In this document: piece by piece, positions 14,649-22,433 of the stretch
Position numbering within the stretch: position 1 is the first letter of the stretch
Layout: every line of letters begins with the position of its first letter
NCBI RefSeq assembly: GCF_003634825.1
Contig: NZ_RBXD01000001.1
Coordinates: forward strand, 186,001-250,000
DNA: 64,000 bases
Direction of reading: 5' to 3'
Origin: Flavobacterium sp. 123
Lineage (GTDB): Bacteria; Bacteroidota; Bacteroidia; Flavobacteriales; Flavobacteriaceae
Position numbers and translations under genes: made by a program
Notes under the pieces: generated by a model
Databases searched by the model: none
Seen by the model: the letters and a program-made list of their open reading frames with translations, nothing else
Told to the model about the DNA's origin: nothing

Positions 14649-15899
14649 ATGCAAGATCAAACCCATTGGAATATACTATTATCAGATCAGGTTGACAAAA
14701 AAACCTTTATCGAAAATCTGCTTTCTGGTCAAGCCAAAACGCCATTGTCTATTTTAAATGGATTAAAAGGGATTCTTTTTTCAGATATTGCCATTCAAAA
14801 ATTCATAGCAAGAGAAGAACAATACGACAGTGTTGAAGCCGCTAATCCTGAATTAAACAGAAAACTACGCACTTTTTCTTCAGGAGAACAAAAGAAAGAG
14901 TTCTTGCAATACTGCCTAAATCAGCAACCAGATTATATTATTTTTGACAATCCTTTCGATCATTTGGACCAGGTTTCGAGAACAGTTCTAGCAACTTCTT
15001 TGGAAGAATTGTCCAATTCGATTACTATCATCCAACTCGTCAATCGTAAAACAGATTTTCTTTCATTTATCGAAAATAAAACACAAATTCGTGACAACTC
15101 ATTTGCCTTTAATCCTATTTCAGATCAAGATAACAAGACTAAAAAAATTACATCCCGAATTCCAGAACCTTTAATTCCATTTGAAGCTTCCGAAAATATC
15201 CTTGTCAAAATGGAAGGTATTTCCGTTCACTATAATGAGCAAAAAATTGTAGACCGAATCTTTTGGACTATTAAACAAGGAGAATTCTGGCAACTTATTG
15301 GCCCAAACGGTTCTGGAAAAAGTACGCTACTATCCATGATTACGGGAGATAATCCTAAAGGGTACGGACAAGAATTATATTTATTTGGGCAAAAAAAAGG
15401 CAGTGGCGAAAGTGTTTGGGATATCAAAAAGAAAATTGGAATTTTCTCGACCGCTATGACGGAACTTTTCAGAAGAAACCAAACAGTAGAAGAAATGATT
15501 TTGTCTGGTTTTTTTGATTCCATTGGTTTGTACATACAACCAACAGTTTTACAAAAACAAATAGTAAAACAATGGCTCGAAGTTATTGAAATGAGTTCTC
15601 TTAAAAACAAACATTTTAATAGTCTTTCATTAGGTCAGCAACGCGTTATTTTGATTGTGCGAGCCATTTTAAAACATCCTCCATTGGTAATTTTAGATGA
15701 ACCCATTGAAGGTTTAGACGATGAAAATGTAGCTTTAGTAATCCAACTTATCAACCTTTTGCAACAAGAAACCAATATGACAATTTTATACGTTTCGCAT
15801 AGTATAGAACCTACTCTTGCTCCCAATGCCATCTTTGAACTAACACCCGCTCAAAGCGGATCAACAGGAAAAGTAAAATTTCATTCCGATTACCATTAA
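14649..15899 (+). CDS. Soluble tandem ABC ATPase, ModF/PhrA-like
   Basis: A 416-residue protein with two ABC nucleotide-binding domains and no membrane segment. The second is complete: Walker A GPNGSGKST at about 218-226, signature SLGQQR near 327, and Walker B VILDEPIEGLDD near 346. The first keeps a signature-like FSSGEQ (about 75-80) and a Walker-B-like YIIFDNPFDHLD but has no Walker A, so it probably cannot hydrolyse ATP. This asymmetric layout is that of ModF (E. coli PhrA), whose role is unclear. No transporter partner is encoded nearby except the TauE-like protein. Confidence 0.85.
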   Translation: MQDQTHWNILLSDQVDKKTFIENLLSGQAKTPLSILNGLKGILFSDIAIQKFIAREEQYDSVEAANPELNRKLRTFSSGEQKKEFLQYCLNQQPDYIIFDNPFDHLDQVSRTVLATSLEELSNSITIIQLVNRKTDFLSFIENKTQIRDNSFAFNPISDQDNKTKKITSRIPEPLIPFEASENILVKMEGISVHYNEQKIVDRIFWTIKQGEFWQLIGPNGSGKSTLLSMITGDNPKGYGQELYLFGQKKGSGESVWDIKKKIGIFSTAMTELFRRNQTVEEMILSGFFDSIGLYIQPTVLQKQIVKQWLEVIEMSSLKNKHFNSLSLGQQRVILIVRAILKHPPLVILDEPIEGLDDENVALVIQLINLLQQETNMTILYVSHSIEPTLAPNAIFELTPAQSGSTGKVKFHSDYH

Positions 15900-15910
15900 A
15901 ACTGACACTT

Positions 15911-16291
15911 ATGAAAGAAAAAGAATCAAAAAACAACTCATTAGGCGTTGATCAATACTTACAAAATCTACCAGAAGACCAAAAAGAAGCATTGGAAAAA
16001 CTACGTCAAACAATCAAAACACTAGTGCCTGATGTGCAAGAATACCTAAGCTACAAAATGCCAGCCTACTATTACCACGGTATGATTGGCGGATTTGCCG
16101 CTTTTAAAAACCACTGCAGTTTCTTCCCTTGGGATTCCAAAACGGTTGAACAATTTAAAGAAGAATTAACTGGTTTTAAAACCTCAGCTGGAACGATACA
16201 ATTCACTCCCGAAAAACCGATTCCTAATGATTTATTAAAAAAAATTATTGAAAGACGTATAAAAGAAAATTTAAATAAATTGAAAAAATAG
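15911..16291 (+). CDS. DUF1801 (YdhG-like) protein
   Basis: A 126-residue protein with the DUF1801 core: YLQNLPEDQKEALEKLRQTI, then SYKMPAYYYHGMIGGFAAFK and the terminal PEKPIPNDLLKKIIERRIKE. The family resembles the frataxin-like Fe-binding YdhG proteins of Bacillus by fold only, and its function is unknown. It lies 11 bp after the ABC gene, apparently the last gene of that transcription unit. Confidence 0.85.
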   Translation: MKEKESKNNSLGVDQYLQNLPEDQKEALEKLRQTIKTLVPDVQEYLSYKMPAYYYHGMIGGFAAFKNHCSFFPWDSKTVEQFKEELTGFKTSAGTIQFTPEKPIPNDLLKKIIERRIKENLNKLKK

Positions 16292-16292
16292 A

Positions 16293-16328
16293 AATAGAAA
16301 AAGCCCCAGATTTGTGACTTTTTCTATT
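16293..16328. terminator. Hairpin between DUF1801 gene and rluD
   Basis: AATAGAAAAAG and CTTTTTCTATT pair over 11 bp with a 14-nt loop. On the minus strand the stem is followed by a T-rich tract. It overlaps the rluD stop. A convergent terminator is likely. Confidence 0.65.
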
Positions 16329-17361
16329 CTTCTGATTCTGTATTGTGTGATTTAGAGTAATTGCGCCATTTTTCGATGCAATCTTTAAAATCATCTGGTA
16401 GTTCTGTATCAAATCGCATCATCTCGCCAGTTACAGGATGAATAAATCCTAATGTTTTGGCGTGCAAAGCTTGTCTTGGTAAAGCTTTGAAACAGTTCTC
16501 TATAAATTGTTTGTATTTGGTAAAAGTCGTTCCTTTCAAAATCAAATGACCGCCGTAGCGTTCGTCATTAAACAACGGATGACCAATGTGTTTCATGTGC
16601 GCGCGAATCTGATGTGTTCTTCCTGTTTCAAGTTGGCAGGAAATCAAGGTCACGTATCCAAAACGCTCTAATACTTTATAATGTGTCACAGCAGGTTTCC
16701 CTATTTCAGGATCAGCAAAAACCGCCATTTGCATACGGTCTTTCAAGTGTCGCGCAAGGTTTCCTTCAATTGTTCCGTGGTCTTCAGTAACATTTCCCCA
16801 AACCAAAGCGATGTATTCCCTCTCGGAAGTCTTCGCTTCAAATTGCTTGGCGAGATGCGTCATAGCTGCTTCTGTTTTGGCAATTACTAAAAGTCCCGAA
16901 GTATCTTTGTCAATTCTATGAACTAATCCAGGACGTTCGCTACTGTTCATAGGTAAATTATCAAAATGATAAGCTAAGGCATGCACTAAAGTTCCCGTAT
17001 AATTTCCGTGACCAGGATGTACCACCATTCCAGGTTCTTTATTGATTAACAACAAAGCATCATCTTCATACACGATATTTAACGGAATATTCTCTGCTAT
17101 AATATGGTTTTCAAAAGGTGGATGTGAAAGCATTACACGCACTACATCAAAGGCTTTTACTTTGTAATTTGATTTAACAATAGCATCATTTACAAAAATA
17201 TTCCCTTCGGTAGCCGCATTCTGAATTTTATTTCGGGTTGCATTCTGAATCAATCCCATCAAATATTTATCAATTCGCAAAGGTGCTTGACCTTTAGGAA
17301 CCTCAAACCTGAAATGCTCAAATAATTCTTCTTCTAAATCTAATTCAATATTATTGTTCAT
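16324..17361 (-). CDS. rluD: 23S rRNA pseudouridine synthase, RluD family
   Basis: A 345-residue enzyme that isomerises uridines in rRNA. An N-terminal S4 RNA-binding domain occupies about residues 26-75, and the catalytic domain carries the signature HRIDKDTSG at 148-156 with the nucleophilic Asp151. RluD modifies 23S U1911/1915/1917; assignment within the RluA/C/D group is by resemblance. It overlaps the preceding PASTA gene by 11 bp, a pairing seen widely in Bacteroidota, with ddl next door. Confidence 0.92.
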   Translation of the reverse strand: MNNNIELDLEEELFEHFRFEVPKGQAPLRIDKYLMGLIQNATRNKIQNAATEGNIFVNDAIVKSNYKVKAFDVVRVMLSHPPFENHIIAENIPLNIVYEDDALLLINKEPGMVVHPGHGNYTGTLVHALAYHFDNLPMNSSERPGLVHRIDKDTSGLLVIAKTEAAMTHLAKQFEAKTSEREYIALVWGNVTEDHGTIEGNLARHLKDRMQMAVFADPEIGKPAVTHYKVLERFGYVTLISCQLETGRTHQIRAHMKHIGHPLFNDERYGGHLILKGTTFTKYKQFIENCFKALPRQALHAKTLGFIHPVTGEMMRFDTELPDDFKDCIEKWRNYSKSHNTESEE

Positions 17362-17977
17362 TTACTGGTGCTTCTTCTGTAGGAGTAGTTGTTGCTGTAC
17401 TATCCACTTGTGTTTCCTCTTCATAACTCACTTTTCCGTCGCCTAAAACCAAATCAATTTTTGATGATTTCAAGACACGCTCTCCGGGTTTTAGGTTTCT
17501 ACCTTTATAACGCATTTCTAAAACCATATCTTTTCCAAGATTCGGGATATAGGTTATCGTTCCTTCTTCAAGACCTAAAGCTTTTAAAGTTGGAACTGCT
17601 TCACGGTATGTTTTTTCAATTAAATCTGGTAATCGAACAGATGAATATCCTGAAGCATTAATTTTAATATATACTTTTCTACCTACTTTTACCTTTGTAC
17701 CTGGCAATGGATCTTGCTCAACAACAGTAAACTTAGGATAATCTCCCCTGAAATCAACACTATCCAAAAGCACATAATCCAAATCTAATTCATCCAGCTT
17801 CTCCTCTACTTGCTCCTCCGTCAATTTACTCAAATTAGGAACGGCTATTTCATGCCCATGATCCGTTGTAAAAGTCAACCAATGCATAAACAAATAACCC
17901 AAAACAGCAATAATAGCTAGAGCAATGAATACTTGCCCAAAAAACACTCGGCTAGTAAGATACTTACGTAAACTCAT
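17351..17977 (-). CDS. Membrane-anchored PASTA-domain protein
   Basis: A 208-residue protein with one transmembrane helix (about residues 12-33), then extracytoplasmic PASTA repeats, e.g. PNLSKLTEEQVEEKLDELDL and DLIEKTYREAVPTLKALGL, and an acidic, Thr/Glu-rich tail. PASTA domains bind muropeptides or peptidoglycan in kinases and PBPs, but no kinase domain is present here. The start is set at ATG 17977 because a -7 element (TATCTTTG at 18005-17998) lies inside the longer frame. It leads a two-gene operon with rluD. Confidence 0.88.
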   Translation of the reverse strand: MSLRKYLTSRVFFGQVFIALAIIAVLGYLFMHWLTFTTDHGHEIAVPNLSKLTEEQVEEKLDELDLDYVLLDSVDFRGDYPKFTVVEQDPLPGTKVKVGRKVYIKINASGYSSVRLPDLIEKTYREAVPTLKALGLEEGTITYIPNLGKDMVLEMRYKGRNLKPGERVLKSSKIDLVLGDGKVSYEEETQVDSTATTTPTEEAPVNEQ

Positions 17978-17997
17978 AAATTTATTTTTATATGTGG

Positions 17998-18005
17998 CAA
18001 AGATA
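17998..18005 (-). promoter_or_regulatory. -7 element of the PASTA-rluD operon
   Basis: TATCTTTG on the minus strand, ending 20 bp before ATG 17977, matches TAnnTTTG. Confidence 0.6.
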
Positions 18006-18051
18006 AAGCTATTTCGTTTCAAAAAAAATGATAATTTTGTTTAATAGTTTT

Positions 18052-18135
18052 TAGGAGCTATTTCCCGCTATCCGTTACAATCTTTTTATTTTTAAAGAAA
18101 AAATAAAAAGGATTTTCACTACTATCGGGGCTAGA
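18052..18135. repeat. Extragenic palindromic element upstream of ddl
   Basis: A compact element: AGGAGCTATTTCCCGCTATC on the left, a long A/T hairpin in the middle (AATCTTTTTATTTTT against AAAAATAAAAAGGATT, one bulge), and ATCGGGGCTAG on the right. The CCCG...CGGG arms oppose one another. It is non-coding, and I have the impression of similar sequences between Flavobacterium genes, so it may be a dispersed REP-like repeat. Only one copy is in this window. Confidence 0.45.
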
Positions 18136-18174
18136 AACAAATTGTTTTCAAGACCTTTTTGTTTTTGTAGCACA

Positions 18175-18211
18175 ACCTAAACTTTAAACTTTAAACTTTA
18201 AACCTTAAACT
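18175..18211 (+). repeat. 7-bp tandem repeat just upstream of ddl
   Basis: Three exact ACTTTAA units (18181-18201), flanked by imperfect copies (ACCTAA before, ACCTTAA and ACT after), ending 7 bp before the ddl ATG. Units of 7 bp can slip during replication. Confidence 0.85.
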
Positions 18212-18217
18212 ACAACA

Positions 18218-19192
18218 ATGAAAAACATTGCCATCATCATGGGCGGCTATTCCAGCGAATACAAAATATCACTGATTAGCGGAAACGTCGTATATCAATT
18301 TCTTGACAAAACTAAATACAACGGATTCAGAATCCATATTTTCAAAGAAAAATGGGTGTATATAGATGCCAATGACAACGAATTCCCTATCGATAAAAAT
18401 GATTTTTCAACAACTGTTGATGGAAACAAAATCAGTTTCGACTGTGTTTTCAATGCTATTCACGGAACTCCCGGCGAAGATGGATTAATGCAAGCCTATT
18501 TTGAGTTGTTGAATATTCCACAAACTGCTTGTGATTATTACCAAGCTGCCTTAACGTTCAACAAACGTGATTTACTTTCGGTACTGAAACCATACGGAAT
18601 CAAAACTGCTACTTCGTATTATTTAAACAAAGGAGATTTAATAAAAGCAGACGAAATTGTTGCAAAAGTAGGATTGCCTTGTTTTGTAAAACCAAATAAA
18701 GCAGGCTCAAGCTTCGGAATTTCAAAAGTAAAAACTGCTGCCGAATTACCAATCGCCATTGAAGTTGCTTACAAAGAAGACAATGAAATCATCATTGAAA
18801 GTTTCCTTGATGGTACCGAAGTTTCTGTAGGAGTTATCAATTATAAAGGAAACGTAACCGTTTTGCCAATAACCGAAATCGTTTCTGAGAATGATTTCTT
18901 TGATTACGAAGCTAAATATTTAGGTAAATCACAAGAAATAACACCTGCCAGAATCTCTGATGAAATGACTCAAAAAGTTGGCGAAATAGCCAAACGCGCT
19001 TACGAAGTTTTAAAAATGAGAGGATTCTCCCGAAGCGAATTTATCATTGTTGACGGTGAGCCACACATGCTCGAAATGAACACAATTCCAGGATTAACAA
19101 CCGAAAGTTTGATTCCACAACAAGCAAAAGCGGCTGGCATTTCATTGGAAGATTTGTTTACAAACGCAATCGAATTGGCTTTAAACAAATAA
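18218..19192 (+). CDS. ddl: D-alanine--D-alanine ligase
   Basis: A 324-residue ATP-grasp enzyme that makes D-Ala-D-Ala for peptidoglycan. Visible features include the N-terminal MGGYSSEYKISLISG loop (family pattern GGxSxExxIS), the DGxxQ-like segment HGTPGEDGLMQAYFELLN, the ATP-binding region PCFVKPNKAGSSFGISKVK, the RSEFI segment and the metal-ligand MLEMNTIPGLTTESL. Cytoplasmic. It is followed at 4 bp by a TMEM175-like channel gene and then by coaD. Confidence 0.96.
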   Translation: MKNIAIIMGGYSSEYKISLISGNVVYQFLDKTKYNGFRIHIFKEKWVYIDANDNEFPIDKNDFSTTVDGNKISFDCVFNAIHGTPGEDGLMQAYFELLNIPQTACDYYQAALTFNKRDLLSVLKPYGIKTATSYYLNKGDLIKADEIVAKVGLPCFVKPNKAGSSFGISKVKTAAELPIAIEVAYKEDNEIIIESFLDGTEVSVGVINYKGNVTVLPITEIVSENDFFDYEAKYLGKSQEITPARISDEMTQKVGEIAKRAYEVLKMRGFSRSEFIIVDGEPHMLEMNTIPGLTTESLIPQQAKAAGISLEDLFTNAIELALNK

Positions 19193-19196
19193 AAAC

Positions 19197-19772
19197 ATGA
19201 ATAAAAACAGACTTGAAGCCTTTAGCGATGGTGTTCTAGCAATCATTATCACGATAATGATTTTAGAAATAAAAGCTCCCGAAAGTAATAGTTTTGAATC
19301 CTTAAAACCTTTAATTCCGGTGTTTTTGAGTTATGTTTTGAGTTTTATTTATGTTGGTATCTATTGGAACAACCATCACCATATTTTTCAAGCTGTTAAA
19401 CAAGTTAACGGTTCTGTTTTATGGGGAAATCTTTTTTTGCTGTTTTGGTTATCACTAATTCCTTTTGCAACTAGCTGGATTGGTTCTCAACATTTTTCGG
19501 CAGTTCCTATGAGTCTTTATGGTTTTATTCTTTTTATGTGTGGCTTGTCCTATACTAGACTTCTGAAAAAAATTATAAAACTCGAAGGCAAGGATTCCCT
19601 TTTAGCTAAAGTAACCGAAAAAGATTATAAAGGTAAAATATCCTTAACTTTATATTTATTGGGAGTTCTATTGTCATTTGTTTCTGTTTGGATTTCTGGA
19701 TTGCTCTATTTTGCGGTTGCTCTATTATGGATTGTTCCTAATACGAGAATCGAAAAACAAATAATAAATTAA
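19197..19772 (+). CDS. TMEM175-family potassium channel-like protein
   Basis: A 191-residue inner membrane protein with about six hydrophobic helices and the family hallmark RLEAFSDGVLAIIITIMILE near the N-terminus (the RxxxFSD motif that forms the filter region of TMEM175 channels). Bacterial homologues are tetrameric, K+-permeable channels. It lies between ddl and coaD with 4-bp and 7-bp gaps, so it is cotranscribed with both; the physiological link is unknown. Confidence 0.85.
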   Translation: MNKNRLEAFSDGVLAIIITIMILEIKAPESNSFESLKPLIPVFLSYVLSFIYVGIYWNNHHHIFQAVKQVNGSVLWGNLFLLFWLSLIPFATSWIGSQHFSAVPMSLYGFILFMCGLSYTRLLKKIIKLEGKDSLLAKVTEKDYKGKISLTLYLLGVLLSFVSVWISGLLYFAVALLWIVPNTRIEKQIIN

Positions 19773-19779
19773 AATTAAA

Positions 19780-20250
19780 ATGAGAAAAGCCATATTTCCG
19801 GGTTCTTTTGATCCCATCACTTTAGGTCATGAAGACATCATCAAAAGAGGAATTTCACTTTTTGACGAAATTGTAATTGCCATTGGGGTAAATCACGAAA
19901 AAAAGTACATGTTTTCATTAGAAGAAAGGAAGCGCTTCATTGAGGAAACCTTCAAAGATGAGCCCAAAGTAAAAGTGATAACTTATGAAGGCTTAACTAT
20001 TGATTTATGCCATAAAATTGACGCAAATTTTATTTTGCGTGGACTGCGTAATCCTGCTGATTTTGAATTTGAAAAAGCCATTGCACATACCAATCGAAGG
20101 TTGTCAAAAATTGAAACCGTGTTTTTGTTAACTGCTGCCAGAACTTCTTATATCAGTTCTAGTATTGTACGAGATGTAATTAGAAATCATGGGGAGTACC
20201 AAATGCTTGTGCCTGATGCAGTAAGAGTAAAACAGACTCCTGAAATATAA
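19780..20250 (+). CDS. coaD: Phosphopantetheine adenylyltransferase
   Basis: A 156-residue nucleotidyltransferase that makes dephospho-CoA from ATP and 4'-phosphopantetheine in coenzyme A synthesis. It has the T/HxGH-type motif FPGSFDPITLGHEDI (His17) and the C-terminal SYISSSIVRDV that corresponds to the ISSTxxR motif. Length is normal. Third gene of the ddl operon. Confidence 0.97.
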   Translation: MRKAIFPGSFDPITLGHEDIIKRGISLFDEIVIAIGVNHEKKYMFSLEERKRFIEETFKDEPKVKVITYEGLTIDLCHKIDANFILRGLRNPADFEFEKAIAHTNRRLSKIETVFLLTAARTSYISSSIVRDVIRNHGEYQMLVPDAVRVKQTPEI

Positions 20251-20300
20251 ATTTGTAAAAAGCACTATTTAGCGTTACTTTCGCCAAAAAATTAAGACTA

Positions 20301-20879
20301 ATGAGTTTAGATAGAGAATTAAACAAAAGAAGTGGTGGCCAATGTGAATTGTGTACTGCTACTGAAAACCTAAAAGAATATGTTGTTTTACCTACCAAAA
20401 AAGGAGGTCTTGACGAAAGTATTTTTGCTTGCAGCACTTGTATTGACCAAATAGAAAACCCTGATAAAGTTGATTTAAACCACTGGAGATGTTTGAATGA
20501 CAGTATGTGGAGCGAACAAACACCTGTACAAGTTGTGGCTTGGAGGATGTTAAGCAGAATGCGTGCAGCTGGATGGCCGCAAGAATTACTTGACATGATG
20601 TACTTAGACGAAGACACTTTAGAATGGGCACAAGCAACTGGCGAAGGAGAAGATGATGAAAACAAAATTATCCACCGCGATAGCAACGGAGTAATCTTAG
20701 AACATGGTGATTCAGTTGTTTTAATCAAAGATTTAAAAGTAAAAGGCTCAAGCATGGTCGCTAAACAAGGAACTGCTGTTCGTAATATCCGTTTAGATCA
20801 CGAAAATGCTGAATATATTGAAGGAAAAGTGGATGGTCAACAAATTGTTATTATCACACAATACGTGAAGAAAATATAA
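20301..20879 (+). CDS. phnA: PhnA/YjdM-family zinc-ribbon protein
   Basis: A 192-residue protein with an N-terminal zinc ribbon (Cys15, Cys18, Cys44, Cys47 in CELC and CSTC) and a C-terminal beta-barrel PhnA domain (RDSNGVILEHGDSVVLIKDL then VKGSSMVAKQGTAVR). E. coli YjdM is about 111 residues; the extra ~80 residues here (about 50-130) sit between the two parts. The name PhnA comes from the phosphonate operon in which it was found, but its role there is unproven. It lies 51 bp after coaD. Confidence 0.88.
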   Translation: MSLDRELNKRSGGQCELCTATENLKEYVVLPTKKGGLDESIFACSTCIDQIENPDKVDLNHWRCLNDSMWSEQTPVQVVAWRMLSRMRAAGWPQELLDMMYLDEDTLEWAQATGEGEDDENKIIHRDSNGVILEHGDSVVLIKDLKVKGSSMVAKQGTAVRNIRLDHENAEYIEGKVDGQQIVIITQYVKKI

Positions 20880-20883
20880 AATC

Positions 20884-21001
20884 CAGTAATCAGTGATCAG
20901 AAAAAAAGTGATCAGTTACCTACCAAAATAAAAAATCGTTAACCGAAATTCAATTTTCTGTTAACGATTTTTTTTTACTGAACACTAAAAACTGATTACT
21001 G
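20884..21001. repeat. Nested inverted and direct repeats around the phnA terminator
   Basis: CAGTAATCAG (20884-20893) recurs inverted as CTGATTACTG (20992-21001), enclosing the terminator. ACTGAACACTA occurs twice (from about 20977 and 20998), and GTGATCAG occurs twice near 20893-20916. The whole looks like a degenerate intergenic repeat unit. Confidence 0.6.
20931..20972. terminator. Terminator hairpin downstream of phnA
   Basis: AAAAATCGTTAAC and GTTAACGATTTTT form a 13-bp stem, loop 16 nt, followed by more T residues. It is symmetrical enough to serve dbpA on the other strand too. Confidence 0.9.
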
Positions 21002-21010
21002 AACACTAGC

Positions 21011-22357
21011 CTACTCCTCCTCTTTCTTAATCACTTTTCGGGCCACTTCAATTTTGAATTTTTTTCCTTTCATTTTTTCATCTCGAACATTTTGAAGCAG
21101 TTCTTTTACTTTATTGTATTTAACAGCTGCAAACGAAATAAAATCTTTAACTTCAATTAGTCCTAAATCTCCTTTTTCGAGTTTCCCTTTTTGAGAAAAG
21201 AACCCTACAATATCAATTTTATTCAATTTGTTTTTCTTTCCACCGCTAATATAAATAGTTTGAAATTCAGGCGGTTTAGGTAATGTTGTAACGTTTTCTA
21301 CCTTGAAAACTTCCATAGAATAATCAATATAATCTAGTTTTTTCTCACTTTCATGGGCAACAATATAAGCTGTTCCAGAAGCTAACATACGTGCTGTACG
21401 TCCGTTTCTATGTGTGAATTCATCTTCTTTGGATGGCAAATGATAATGTATAACATGATTCATTTCTGGAATATCAAGTCCACGAGCTGCTAAATCAGTA
21501 GTCACTAAATAACTTACGCTTCCGTTTCTAAACTGAATTAAAGCACGCTCTCTTTCATCTTGATCCATTCCACCATGATAATAAGTCGAATAAATTCCTT
21601 TTTCGTTAAGAGTATCGCTAATTCGTTCTGCGGCATCACGATGATTACAAAAAATAATGGCTGATTGTGATTTCAACGAACAAATCAAATTAAACAAACT
21701 TCCTATTTTATCTTTTTCTTTTGAAACAACTAATTTCATAGAAAGATTAGATTCTTGTTCGTTTTCTGGAATGAAATCTAAAATTGTTGGATTCACCACA
21801 CGAGTATATTTTGGAATCTCAATATCAGAAGTTGCCGAAACTAAAACTCGTTTGTTCAATTTCGTAAGTTTTCCAATAATAAATGACATTTGCTCATGGA
21901 AACCCAATTGCAACGATTTATCAAACTCGTCCAAAATTAAAGTCTGAATTTTATCTACACGAAAAGTTCCTCTATCAATATGATCCGCAATTCGTCCCGG
22001 AGTTCCTATCAAAACAGCAGGTGGATTACTCAAATTCTTGATTTCAGTATCAATGGAATGTCCACCGTAGCATACATTTACTTTATAATCCGTTCCCATT
22101 TTTTTCCAAACTTGCTCAATTTGCAAACCTAATTCACGAGAAGGAACTAAAATTAAACATTGAACCGATAAAATTTCAGGCTGCAACATTTCTAAAATTG
22201 GCAACAAAAAAGCGAGTGTTTTACCAGAACCTGTTGGAGAAAGTAATAATACGTTGTTATCATTCAGGATTGTATCTTGCGCTACTTCCTGCATTTCATT
22301 CAGGCTTTCGATGCCTAAATTTAATAAAATATTGTTGGAATGGTGTTTCTTATTCAT
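21011..22357 (-). CDS. dbpA: DEAD-box RNA helicase, DbpA-like
   Basis: A 448-residue RNA helicase: Q-motif region at residues 16-30, Walker A SPTGSGKT at 40-47, motif Ib TPGR, Walker B ILDEFDKSL with DEFD (143-146) in place of DEAD, SAT motif VSATSD, and motif VI HRNGRTARM. The C-terminal domain (about 375-440) matches the DbpA RNA-binding fold (DIVGFFSQKGKLEKGDLGLIEV), which targets 23S rRNA hairpin 92 in E. coli. The -7 element lies 5 bp from the ATG, so the transcript may be leaderless. Confidence 0.92.
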   Translation of the reverse strand: MNKKHHSNNILLNLGIESLNEMQEVAQDTILNDNNVLLLSPTGSGKTLAFLLPILEMLQPEILSVQCLILVPSRELGLQIEQVWKKMGTDYKVNVCYGGHSIDTEIKNLSNPPAVLIGTPGRIADHIDRGTFRVDKIQTLILDEFDKSLQLGFHEQMSFIIGKLTKLNKRVLVSATSDIEIPKYTRVVNPTILDFIPENEQESNLSMKLVVSKEKDKIGSLFNLICSLKSQSAIIFCNHRDAAERISDTLNEKGIYSTYYHGGMDQDERERALIQFRNGSVSYLVTTDLAARGLDIPEMNHVIHYHLPSKEDEFTHRNGRTARMLASGTAYIVAHESEKKLDYIDYSMEVFKVENVTTLPKPPEFQTIYISGGKKNKLNKIDIVGFFSQKGKLEKGDLGLIEVKDFISFAAVKYNKVKELLQNVRDEKMKGKKFKIEVARKVIKKEEE

Positions 22358-22361
22358 TTTG

Positions 22362-22369
22362 CAAAGGTA
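22362..22369 (-). promoter_or_regulatory. -7 element of dbpA
   Basis: TACCTTTG on the minus strand matches TAnnTTTG. Its last G (22362) is 5 bp from the A of the start codon, leaving almost no 5' untranslated region. Confidence 0.7.
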
Positions 22370-22408
22370 AAATGAATTCCGAGTTATGTAACATGAATAT
22401 TAAAATAA

Positions 22409-22433
22409 AAAAGCTCCTATTTCAGGAGCTTTT
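22409..22433. terminator. Terminator of the NUDIX gene
   Basis: AAAAGCTCCT, 5-nt loop, AGGAGCTTTT. On the minus strand it is followed by a T-rich tract. The stem overlaps the NUDIX stop codon at 22417-22419. Confidence 0.85.

Noticed and set aside
13856-16291. Operon as a molybdate or ABC transport system
   Set aside because: The ABC protein is soluble and no permease or binding protein is present; the TauE-like protein is a different family.
18175-18211. CRISPR-like repeat upstream of ddl
   Set aside because: The 7-bp units are contiguous with no spacers, so it is a simple tandem repeat.
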